Positions 36,369-45,846 of a stretch of DNA of 64,000 nucleotides are shown here, one piece after another (position 1 is the stretch's first letter; each line of letters begins with the position of its first letter). The notes below the pieces were generated by a model. That model saw only the letters and a list, made by a program, of their open reading frames with translations. It was not told where the DNA came from and ran no database searches. The position numbers and the translations under genes were made by a program. Source of the DNA: Spirochaetota bacterium (GTDB lineage: Bacteria; Spirochaetota; GWB1-36-13; JAKPDD01); the NCBI GenBank assembly GCA_029552945.1, contig JAKPDD010000021.1, positions 1 through 64,000 of the forward strand, given 5' to 3'.

Positions 36369-38049
36369 CTTCATCCCTGAATCCTGGAGTAGAATAAGTA
36401 TATAAAGAAAATATATTATCAGATAAATTATAAGATGATGTACTCCAACCATATGTTTTTAAAACCATTGATTTTTTGAGATTTAAACTATTATATCCAA
36501 AACTCCCATTCATGTACACATTATCTATTATATTACCAATATTGTCCTTTAACTCAATATAGTAAGGAAAAGTATTTGATATTGATAATGATGTCGATGC
36601 TATATATTTTAAATTCATCATATCAAGATTAAAACCAGACGAAGAAAAAAGATAATCTTTACTATTTATTATTAAAAAATATTTATCTGGTCCAATGATT
36701 TTATAGATATTTCCAAGAGAATTAAAAGAGTTTGAATCTAACTGTAAAGAACCTTTTATATAGAGATTAAGATTACTTATATCTATATATTTTCCTGATA
36801 CATTCTTTATTTCAATAAACTCATCAGAGTAAAAATTATTGAATCCATCTGTAGACCCCATCCATAAAACTTCTGTTATTCTTATATCCCCTACCTCAGC
36901 TTTTTTAGGATATATAAAAGAAATATTATCCTCCTCCAAACTATTATTGTCAATAACTTTTATGTTATAATAATATCCTGGTTCAATAGGAATTTCACAA
37001 CTTAAACCAGTAAACTCAGTAAGAAAATTATAATTTATATTGTCAATACTATAATATACTGTAAAAGAACCTAAATAGTCTGAAAATATTGTTGGTTTAC
37101 CGTTCACAATATCGAATTTTAGTCCTAAGTTTACTTTAAAATCAAAACCTTTTGAAGTTAAAAATGGAATTATCTTATCATATAAGTTACCTTTAATAAC
37201 TAACACTATACTATAATTACCCTTATTACTTTTAAAATAATTACCATCATAAACACTACCACTGTCTTTACCTATTGGTGAAGAAAAACATATAAAAAAA
37301 TCTTTTTTAAGATCATAGGTATTAAGGCTATAACCCCTGAAATTTTTTAAAAGAGATTCATTGATTTGAATCTCCTGTCCAACTATAAAACTAAAACCAA
37401 TATTATTTGAAACTTTTTTGCCATTAAATAGTGTTGATATGTTATCAGGGTAAAATATAGAATATTTTTTCTGGTAAGTTACATCAGAATATAAAGTCTC
37501 ATCTCTCATATCAACGGAAAACATAGTTATTTTTGAAGCTGATTTTATGAGGTCTTTAATTAAAGTAAGTCTTTTATCACCATCCCACCTTTTTATCTCA
37601 TTTGGTGCAAACATTATTCCAATCTCATAAGGTCCAACCTTTTCATAGTAGTATATAGTATTATTTCTTTTTTGATTTGTTATTATACCGTTAAACTCAT
37701 CTAAAAGGTGGTTATAAAACTTATTGGAATCTATTTTTATTGCATTAAGAGGGCTTTTCGATAAAATTATTATACACGATCTTTTGTCAAAAACAAAAAA
37801 TTGATAATACCTATTATATAAAGAATAATTTATTATCTCCCCATATTCTTTATATATAACATAAGGGCTATTAACATAATTTAAAAAATCTGATGGTAAT
37901 ACCCCGTAAGGTTTTTCCATTGAGTTTATATTATTAACTAAGTCATTAAAATTATCTATTATATTAAAAACATTTAAAGAATAAGGTTTGGAGATACAAG
38001 AGATAATGCTAATAGAAAATAAAATAGACTTTAAGTAAATTTTTATCAT
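36358..38049 (-). CDS. Secreted protein with C-terminal lamin-tail domain
   Basis: A 563-residue exported protein. The N-terminal signal (IYLKSILFSISIISCISK) could be processed by signal peptidase I, or as a lipoprotein at the Cys in IISC. The first 370 residues are an unrecognised domain that includes a DUF4350-free, strand-rich region with several Tyr/Asn-rich turns. The C-terminal 180 residues match the lamin-tail (LTD) fold: DIRITEVLWMGS, YSDEFIEIKNVSGKYIDISN, and the closing YSTPGFRDEDEF, the TPG being usual at the end of bacterial LTDs. Such domains anchor or adhere at the cell surface. Coupled to the porin-like gene downstream, so a surface complex is possible. Confidence 0.72.
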   Translation of the reverse strand: MIKIYLKSILFSISIISCISKPYSLNVFNIIDNFNDLVNNINSMEKPYGVLPSDFLNYVNSPYVIYKEYGEIINYSLYNRYYQFFVFDKRSCIIILSKSPLNAIKIDSNKFYNHLLDEFNGIITNQKRNNTIYYYEKVGPYEIGIMFAPNEIKRWDGDKRLTLIKDLIKSASKITMFSVDMRDETLYSDVTYQKKYSIFYPDNISTLFNGKKVSNNIGFSFIVGQEIQINESLLKNFRGYSLNTYDLKKDFFICFSSPIGKDSGSVYDGNYFKSNKGNYSIVLVIKGNLYDKIIPFLTSKGFDFKVNLGLKFDIVNGKPTIFSDYLGSFTVYYSIDNINYNFLTEFTGLSCEIPIEPGYYYNIKVIDNNSLEEDNISFIYPKKAEVGDIRITEVLWMGSTDGFNNFYSDEFIEIKNVSGKYIDISNLNLYIKGSLQLDSNSFNSLGNIYKIIGPDKYFLIINSKDYLFSSSGFNLDMMNLKYIASTSLSISNTFPYYIELKDNIGNIIDNVYMNGSFGYNSLNLKKSMVLKTYGWSTSSYNLSDNIFSLYTYSTPGFRDEDEF

Positions 38050-38097
38050 TACCTGGCTCTAAAAAATTACTCATCTATCTATTTAAAAATTAAAACA

Positions 38098-39528
38098 CTA
38101 CTTTTTTAAATTAGAATAAACATAATTTACAATTTCATCCATCTGTTCTTTATTTAAAATCTTAAATTTTTTCAATACCTGAATATTTATATCCTCAAAC
38201 TTATATAAGCCCCTTTTATAATAGAATATTACATTTGAAAAATAGACAACAAAAACAAGGTCAAGGTATTTCTCAGATGCTTCTGTGGGTATGTGATGAT
38301 ACCTTACAGCCTCTTGAACAAACTTAGGAAAGTTCCATTTTTCAGTTAATATTTGACCTATAATAGCGTGGTTATACCCAAGTACTATATTATCAATAAT
38401 ATCTTCATTTAAATTTCTACTTTTTGCAAAATTTTTAATCTTACTGAAAAGAGAAGGATCTACTGCAAAAACAATTATTTTACCTATATCATGTAATAGA
38501 GAAGACAAATAAAACTCTTCCTGAACACTTTTTAGATTAAATCTATTTACTAGAATCCCGGCTATAATAGCAACCTCATTTGAATGGTCAATTATATCTT
38601 TTACCTCTTTTATCTTATACTGACTCATAAGTAAATTTTTTGTTGTATAACCTAAAACAAGGTTTTTTATTCCCCTAAAACCTATCATCTTTACAGCTTC
38701 CTCAACACTCTTTAACTCTTTTGAAAATCCGTAAGCTGCTGAGTTAACAACTCTTAAAAGATCTGCAACAAGTGCGGGGTCCTGTTTTATTATGACAAAT
38801 ACGTCTTTAAAGTCTGATGTTGGATCATCAAGTATTTTTTGAAGTCTTAAAATATGTTCAGGAAACTGAAGGATTAATTCTATCTCCTTTTTTATAGAAT
38901 CAACAATAAAATCTTTTTCTTCTTCTGTTAGTACATATTTTGGTATTTCAAGCCTAAAAACAGTTTTTGTACTATCAGAAAAAAACTTAATGTTTGTATC
39001 ATCAAGTCCTATCTTTCTTAACATCAGTAAACTTATAATAAGACCAAAACCAGCCCCTTCCGATGCATCATAAGCATTCATCATAGCATCTTCAACACTC
39101 TTAAACCTTCTTGCAGCAATATATTTATCCTGTATTCTCTTTTTTTCTTTTTCAAGAATAGGTGAATTATTAATTACAAAAAATATTATTTTATCGTCAT
39201 CCAGGTATATTTCTATTTTAACAAAATAACCTCTAACAGCAGCAATATCTTCAAGTTTTTTTGGATCTGTATCAAGTATTTTTTTAAATTCAGCAACATA
39301 TTTTTCATATAAAGTTTCATCATTAGGATCTATCTTTTTTTCTTCAAAATACGCTTTTTTAAGGTTTGCCTTAGCTCCATTTGTAACAGCTTCTGATAGT
39401 ATATATGTAATGTAATGACTTAATCCAGATTTTTTAATATTATTAAGAAAACTAATAATGTTTTCTTCCAAATTAACTCTCTCTTTAAGCCCAAAAAAAG
39501 TATAATTCAAAGATTTAATAAGGTCCAT
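38098..39528 (-). CDS. GHKL ATPase-fold protein fused to HDOD domain
   Basis: A 476-residue soluble signalling protein. Residues about 1-195 look like a Bergerat-fold ATPase: N-box LSEAVTNGAKANLKKA (44-59), D-box-like FFVINNSPI, and G2-like EGAGFGLIISLLML (157-170); there is no HisKA. Residues about 223-425 form an HDOD domain (DPALVADLLRVVNSAAYGF, VEEAVKMIGFRGIKNLVLGY, SSLLHDIGKIIVFA, with HD at 346-347, and HHIPTEA). HDOD proteins act in signalling and nucleotide-dependent regulation, but this N-terminal fusion is unfamiliar to me. GAGG lies upstream of ATG 39528. The neighbouring genes are unrelated. Confidence 0.8.
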   Translation of the reverse strand: MDLIKSLNYTFFGLKERVNLEENIISFLNNIKKSGLSHYITYILSEAVTNGAKANLKKAYFEEKKIDPNDETLYEKYVAEFKKILDTDPKKLEDIAAVRGYFVKIEIYLDDDKIIFFVINNSPILEKEKKRIQDKYIAARRFKSVEDAMMNAYDASEGAGFGLIISLLMLRKIGLDDTNIKFFSDSTKTVFRLEIPKYVLTEEEKDFIVDSIKKEIELILQFPEHILRLQKILDDPTSDFKDVFVIIKQDPALVADLLRVVNSAAYGFSKELKSVEEAVKMIGFRGIKNLVLGYTTKNLLMSQYKIKEVKDIIDHSNEVAIIAGILVNRFNLKSVQEEFYLSSLLHDIGKIIVFAVDPSLFSKIKNFAKSRNLNEDIIDNIVLGYNHAIIGQILTEKWNFPKFVQEAVRYHHIPTEASEKYLDLVFVVYFSNVIFYYKRGLYKFEDINIQVLKKFKILNKEQMDEIVNYVYSNLKK

Positions 39529-39621
39529 AACATTTCCTCAAGTATGTTTTTACTTAAAAATTAAAATTATAAAACAAAATTATATAAAAAAAATAATAAT
39601 AAAAAATTATTGCTAAAATTA

Positions 39622-39648
39622 AAAAGAAAAGCCCTATGAAAGGGCCTT
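39622..39648 (-). terminator. Intrinsic terminator of the enolase gene
   Basis: On the minus strand AAGGCCCT-TTCAT-AGGGCTTTT lies a few bases after the enolase stop, followed by TTCTTTTTAATTTT. Confidence 0.85.
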
Positions 39649-39652
39649 AACT

Positions 39653-41020
<1,368 letters not shown>

Positions 41021-41069
41021 TTACCGAAAGTTTAATTATATTTTTTTAAAACAATTTTTGGAGAAAGTT

Positions 41070-41885
41070 ATGAAAAAGTTATTATTTTTTCTATTATCTA
41101 TAATAATTATAACATCCTGTAAATACAAAAAAACCTTATTTTTAGAATTAGATGATATGCCCAAAAACTCAAATAATTTTAAATACTACCATAAAACTTT
41201 AACAGATGTAAACTCTATTTTCAGACTTGATGAGTCTTTTAAACTTTCTCTTATAGGTAGTAAAGATAGGAGTAATTTTGACTCTTACTCTAAAGTTTTT
41301 TACGGTGAAAGTGAAAAAATAGTAAGAGTTGAAAACTATAAAAGAGACAGTTTCAACTCTCATATATTTTATCCATTTTTAGTTTTTGAAATTGATGAAA
41401 ATGAGTCTTCAATAATTTTTAACATAATTAGAAAAGAATGGGATATTGAAGCAAATAAAATAAAAGATATAAGTTCATCTATACAAATTGTGCCAAAATT
41501 ACAGGATATAAGTTTTTCTGATTTTATAACAAAAATCAATTCAGGAACTGAGGTAAAAGAAAATATAAAATTAATGTTTATTGCGTTTAATAATGAAAAT
41601 AATAGAAAACAGCAGGAAGCAATAGCAGCTGACTTGAATTACATAGCTTTGGAAGGATATGTAAAAGAATTTGAAGAAAAAAAAATAAAAATGTTCTTTT
41701 TTGAAGAAAATAGAGGGCAAGCAGGTCTTGAGTTTGATAAACCATACCCAATAAAAGCATCATATATAAAGTTTGATGAAAATGGTTACATAAACTTAAG
41801 ATTTATATCATACTTTAAACCAGAAGACGATAACTCGGCAGGTAAAAATATGGAGGAAAGTGTATATGGTAGTACCAGTAAATAG
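41070..41885 (+). CDS. Unknown lipoprotein
   Basis: About 271 residues. The frame can be opened four codons earlier at a TTG, but ATG 41070 sits after GGAGAAAG and gives a clean lipoprotein signal, MKKLLFFLLSIIIITSC, with the acylated Cys at 17. The mature protein is strand-rich (SSIIFNIIRKEWDIEANKI, KIKMFFFEENRGQAGLEF) and has no recognised domain. It overlaps the alpha/beta hydrolase gene by 20 bases and leads an envelope operon with that hydrolase and the PQQ-OmpA fusion. It ends in TAG. Confidence 0.75.
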   Translation: MKKLLFFLLSIIIITSCKYKKTLFLELDDMPKNSNNFKYYHKTLTDVNSIFRLDESFKLSLIGSKDRSNFDSYSKVFYGESEKIVRVENYKRDSFNSHIFYPFLVFEIDENESSIIFNIIRKEWDIEANKIKDISSSIQIVPKLQDISFSDFITKINSGTEVKENIKLMFIAFNNENNRKQQEAIAADLNYIALEGYVKEFEEKKIKMFFFEENRGQAGLEFDKPYPIKASYIKFDENGYINLRFISYFKPEDDNSAGKNMEESVYGSTSK

Positions 41886-42708
41886 TCTTGAAATTAATGA
41901 AAAAGATATTGTTATAAATGGTACTAAATATCATTATTTTGAAGTTCCCAATATTGGAAAACCAAAAATATTTATGGTTCATGGTCTTATGGTTGACTCA
42001 CACTGTTTTTTAGGTATAATCCAATACCTTAAAGATAACTACCACATATACTCAATTGACCTTAAGGGACACGGGAAAAGTGATAATGGAAAAGATTATT
42101 ATTCAAGCTATACACCTACAATAATAGCAGATGAGTTCTATCAGTTTTATAAAGAGGTTATAAAAGAAAACTTCACATATATAGGATACTCCCTGGGTGG
42201 ACAATATGGGATTGCTTATGCTGGTAAATACCAGGATACATTAAAAAGTCTTATTATAATAGACAGTGCTCCATCAATCTCAACAAGAGGTTCTTTTTCA
42301 ATAATGTTTGCTAATACTGTTACACCAAAAGTTTTTAAAGATAAAAACCATGTAATAAACTTTTACGATAAATCAATAAAAGGTCTTGGTGAATATATGA
42401 CTAACTATTGTGTAATAGAAAATAGCAAAGGATACACCTTAAGGTTCGACAAAAATATAGCTCCCCCAACTGTTATTGGTATGATAAGAAGAGACAGAGA
42501 ACTTTGGACACATTTTTCAAAAATTAATATACCTTTTTTGCTTATTAAAGCAAAAAAAAGTGAGATAATAAACAACAGAATAGTTATGCTTATGAAACAA
42601 ATTAACAAGAACATAAACACAGTTGAAGTTGATGGAAAGCATACATTTGTATTTACAAACCCAGAAAAAATTGCAGAGCAAATAATTAACTTTTTGAAAG
42701 ATAAATGA
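41866..42708 (+). CDS. Alpha/beta-hydrolase fold protein
   Basis: A 280-residue cytoplasmic hydrolase. ATG 41866 is preferred over GTG 41860 because GGAGG is nine bases ahead. It shows the oxyanion region MVHGLMVDSH, IDLKGHGKSD, the nucleophile elbow GYSLGGQYG and the catalytic His in DGKHTFVFTNPE. The catalytic acid is not certain. Substrate cannot be told; esterase, lipase or thioesterase roles are possible. It lies between the lipoprotein and the PQQ-OmpA gene, overlapping both (20 and 4 bases), so all three are translationally linked. Confidence 0.85.
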   Translation: MVVPVNSLEINEKDIVINGTKYHYFEVPNIGKPKIFMVHGLMVDSHCFLGIIQYLKDNYHIYSIDLKGHGKSDNGKDYYSSYTPTIIADEFYQFYKEVIKENFTYIGYSLGGQYGIAYAGKYQDTLKSLIIIDSAPSISTRGSFSIMFANTVTPKVFKDKNHVINFYDKSIKGLGEYMTNYCVIENSKGYTLRFDKNIAPPTVIGMIRRDRELWTHFSKINIPFLLIKAKKSEIINNRIVMLMKQINKNINTVEVDGKHTFVFTNPEKIAEQIINFLKDK

Positions 42709-44606
42709 AAAAAACTATATTTTTTATTTTATTACTTAATACAATGCTATATTCTGAAGATTGGCCAGTATACAAGGGAAACCTATATTTTACTGGTAAT
42801 AATGATGAAATAGTCGTCAAAACACCATATCTAAAATGGCTTTTTCAGGCTAACCAGCAAATATTCAATCCAATAGCATCAGATGGAAAAATATATTTTA
42901 TCGGTATTGAAGGTTTTATATATTGTGTTGACTCTGATTATGGTAGATTAATCTGGAAAATAGACCTAAGAAAGATATCATCAAACTTTAGAAAAACCGA
43001 TGTAAGATATAAAATTAAATACCCACTTATAAAAAACAACTTACTATTAATAACTGACGGTGTATCTATATATGCCATTGATAAAAATAATGGGGCTTTT
43101 GTATGGGCAAGAGCAGGAATAGAGACTGATACAAAAAACTTTAAAAATATAAACTATAAACCAATAATATCTGGCATATATTCTGATCCTGTTATAGTTG
43201 ATAATTTTGTATTTTACGGAACAAGGGATAATTTTCTTACAAGAAACTTAGAAAATGGGCATCTTAAATGGGACACAAAACTATCAAGTTATGATGCATT
43301 CCCATCATTCTATGACAATATTGTATTTACTCAATCAAGGGACTATAAAAATAACGAATATAAAATTATAGCATTATCAGCAAAAGATGGAAGTACACTA
43401 TGGGCAGCAAGTCTTGAAAAACCTTTTAAAATATACCCACCAGTAACATATAAAGGAAGTGTTTTTATTCCAGTAAGTGACACACTACATTCTCTTAATA
43501 TAAAAGATGGCTCACTTAAATGGAAAAATAGTTATGGGGGCATTATAACTTCACCTCTAAGTTTTACAGATAGGTCAATAATATTTTCAATAAATAACCA
43601 GGATATATTAATAGTTGAACCTGAAAATGGTCAGATAAAAGACACAATAAAGGTAAAAGAGAAGTCATCCCCCTATTTTGTAACTATAAGAGATATAATA
43701 TATGTAGCATATAATGAGTTTATAAGTGAATTCCCAACACCATATACAATAGTTAAGGCAATAGATCTTGATACTAAGAATATTTTGTGGGAGTTTAAGT
43801 CAGTTTTTCCTGGGGCAGTATCACAACCATCAGCTTACAGAGGTAATTTGATAGTTGCATCCGGAAACTATCTTTATTCTATAGGTGCAACAGGATATAA
43901 AAGAATAGTTGATGGTGGTGATGGATATAATGTTGATACAAACAAAGAAAAAGAGATATCAATAGAAGAAGAAAGGAAAAATATAAAAATTGAAGAGGAA
44001 AAAAAATCAAAAGAGAGAGAGATTACACTTGATGCTAAAGATGAAAAAGGGAAGGAAATAGAAGCTTATGTTGATGTTATAAAAAGGGATGAAAATGGGA
44101 ATATTATATACCAGAAAAAACAGAAGGTAGTAGATAAAAAAATAAAAGTACCTGACACTGATGGGGTTGAAGTCATTGTATCATCAGATGGTTTTTTACC
44201 TGAAAAGGTAATTATTGATAAAAAAGATGAAAAGAAAGAGGTTGTATTAAAGAAAATAGAGATAAATAAAATATATATTGTTGAAAATATTAATTTTGAT
44301 TTTAACAGTGCCCATCTAAAAAAAGAATCACTCGACATATTATCAAAAATACTTGATATTATGAAGTCAAACCCAAATTTAAAACTGCTTGTAATGGGGC
44401 ACACAGATTCAATAGGAGATGATAAATATAATCAAAAACTATCTGAAAGAAGAGCTGATGCAGTAATAGAATATTTAATAAAAAATGGGATATCACCTGA
44501 AAGATTAAGTTCTGAGGGATATGGTGAGACAAAACCTGTTGCAAGTAATGACACTGAAGAGGGAAGAGCAAAAAATAGAAGGACTGAGTTCAAATTTTAC
44601 TATTAA
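42705..44606 (+). CDS. PQQ-type beta-propeller fused to OmpA-like peptidoglycan-binding domain
   Basis: A 633-residue exported protein. A signal peptide (about 1-18, MKKTIFFILLLNTMLYSEDW) is followed by a BamB-like PQQ beta-propeller (about 20-400) with repeats such as DGKIYFIGIEGFIYCVDSD, YGRLIWKIDL, DGSTLWAAS and DGSLKWKN. A charged helical linker (about 410-450) leads to a PEGA/carboxypeptidase-regulatory-like strand region (about 450-515) and then an OmpA domain (about 520-633; NINFDFNSAHLKKESLDILS, LLVMGHTDSIGDDKYNQKLS, YGETKPVASN, GRAKNRRTEFKF). The OmpA residues for diaminopimelate binding (TDSIG, NRR) are present. It would tether a propeller scaffold to peptidoglycan. It overlaps the hydrolase by 4 bases. 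Confidence 0.92.
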   Translation: MKKTIFFILLLNTMLYSEDWPVYKGNLYFTGNNDEIVVKTPYLKWLFQANQQIFNPIASDGKIYFIGIEGFIYCVDSDYGRLIWKIDLRKISSNFRKTDVRYKIKYPLIKNNLLLITDGVSIYAIDKNNGAFVWARAGIETDTKNFKNINYKPIISGIYSDPVIVDNFVFYGTRDNFLTRNLENGHLKWDTKLSSYDAFPSFYDNIVFTQSRDYKNNEYKIIALSAKDGSTLWAASLEKPFKIYPPVTYKGSVFIPVSDTLHSLNIKDGSLKWKNSYGGIITSPLSFTDRSIIFSINNQDILIVEPENGQIKDTIKVKEKSSPYFVTIRDIIYVAYNEFISEFPTPYTIVKAIDLDTKNILWEFKSVFPGAVSQPSAYRGNLIVASGNYLYSIGATGYKRIVDGGDGYNVDTNKEKEISIEEERKNIKIEEEKKSKEREITLDAKDEKGKEIEAYVDVIKRDENGNIIYQKKQKVVDKKIKVPDTDGVEVIVSSDGFLPEKVIIDKKDEKKEVVLKKIEINKIYIVENINFDFNSAHLKKESLDILSKILDIMKSNPNLKLLVMGHTDSIGDDKYNQKLSERRADAVIEYLIKNGISPERLSSEGYGETKPVASNDTEEGRAKNRRTEFKFYY

Positions 44607-44723
44607 AATTTTAATATTACATTCTTGCAAGTTTATTATATTCTTTTTATTTTACCCTTACCTCCTCTACAAGCTCTAATATCATAAATATATTTATATT
44701 TTTATATAAATTTTATCTTACCT

Positions 44724-45407
44724 TTAATATCTATCCAGTATTAATACTTTTATCTCTTTATCAACAAGTTCCTTAAATCTCAAGGCATCATCCTTATTCC
44801 CAACCACAGTTCCCCAGTGCATTGGTATTGCATATTCTGGTTTTATAGTATTAACAAGGTCAGCAGCCTCTTTAAAATCCATTGTATATGTACCACCTAC
44901 TGGAACAAAAACAATATCAGTTTTTATTTTTCTCATCTCTTCAACAAACTCAGAATCACCTGTATGGTAAATTTTTTTTCCATTCAATTCTATAACATAT
45001 CCTAACCATTTGTTTGCCTTGGGATGAAACTGTTTAGTCTTATTATATGCAGGTACTCCTGTAAAAACTAGTTTGTAATTATTTATGGCCACTGTATTTG
45101 ATTCATTTGGACTTAATTTAATAGTATTACTAGCAATATCTTTTATATCGTAAGGCCCAACTATTATAGTATTCTCTTTTAAAATAGTCTTAACATCATT
45201 CGGCGAAAAATGATCATAGTGAGTATGAGAAATAAATATTATATCAGCCTTAGGGTAGTTTTTACCAGGTTTAAGGTCATAAGGGTCAATATATATAATT
45301 ATCTCTTTTTTATCTTTACTCTGAAACTCTTGAGAGTGAGGCAAAGGAACTTTTATAAGAAAACTGGCATGCCCAAGCCAGTATATAAATATTCCATATA
45401 TTTCCAT
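44724..45407 (-). CDS. Metal-dependent hydrolase, UPF0173-like metallo-beta-lactamase fold
   Basis: A 227-residue protein with the metallo-beta-lactamase motif HTHYDH, YHTGDSEF (metal-bridging Asp) and AIPMHWGT (late His), plus YWLGHASFLIK and IYIDPYD at the start, the pattern of UPF0173/UlaG-like hydrolases. Substrate unknown. It lies 6 bases after the phasin-like gene, on the same strand, and converges with the PQQ-OmpA gene. Confidence 0.9.
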   Translation of the reverse strand: MEIYGIFIYWLGHASFLIKVPLPHSQEFQSKDKKEIIIYIDPYDLKPGKNYPKADIIFISHTHYDHFSPNDVKTILKENTIIVGPYDIKDIASNTIKLSPNESNTVAINNYKLVFTGVPAYNKTKQFHPKANKWLGYVIELNGKKIYHTGDSEFVEEMRKIKTDIVFVPVGGTYTMDFKEAADLVNTIKPEYAIPMHWGTVVGNKDDALRFKELVDKEIKVLILDRY

Positions 45408-45413
45408 GGTTTA

Positions 45414-45737
45414 CTATTTTTCTATCTTTTTTAATACTCTATCAAGTTTATCTGATATTTCATTCATCTTTGCCTCAAGGAGTGTAACCTTGTATAGAGC
45501 TCTTTCAATCTCCTCTTTTGTTGGAAGATGAAGATTTTTTAAACTTTGAGTAATAACCTTATCAAAATATGTTTTCATATCAAGCATACTGTCTCTAAAC
45601 CTTGATAATGCTTTAATATATTTATCATCCTGTGTAAGTTTTTGTAGAAATTGAGATGTTGCATCTTCAAAATGTTTTAGCAACTCTGTAAAAACGTTAG
45701 TTTCTTGTATTATAGACTCTTTTTTATTATTCTCCAT
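45414..45737 (-). CDS. Small coiled-coil protein, phasin-like
   Basis: A 107-residue helical protein with no membrane segment. The C-terminal half, LPTKEEIERALYKVTLLEAK then MNEISDKLDRVLKKIEK, resembles the tail of phasins and PHA-synthase accessory proteins, where VPT/LPT is followed by a heptad coiled coil. The N-terminal part is an amphipathic helix (FTELLKHFEDATSQFLQKL). Phasins coat polyhydroxyalkanoate granules. The sequence is short and the match is by pattern only, so a different oligomerising role is open. It precedes the metallo-hydrolase by 6 bases. Confidence 0.55.
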   Translation of the reverse strand: MENNKKESIIQETNVFTELLKHFEDATSQFLQKLTQDDKYIKALSRFRDSMLDMKTYFDKVITQSLKNLHLPTKEEIERALYKVTLLEAKMNEISDKLDRVLKKIEK

Positions 45738-45846
45738 AAAAGACCTCCATAAGGATTAATATATTTTTATTTTTTCTGATAGATTAAGATAATAAAAAAA
45801 ATATTTTTCTCAATAGTTTTTTAAACATTTTTAAAAAAAATTACCT

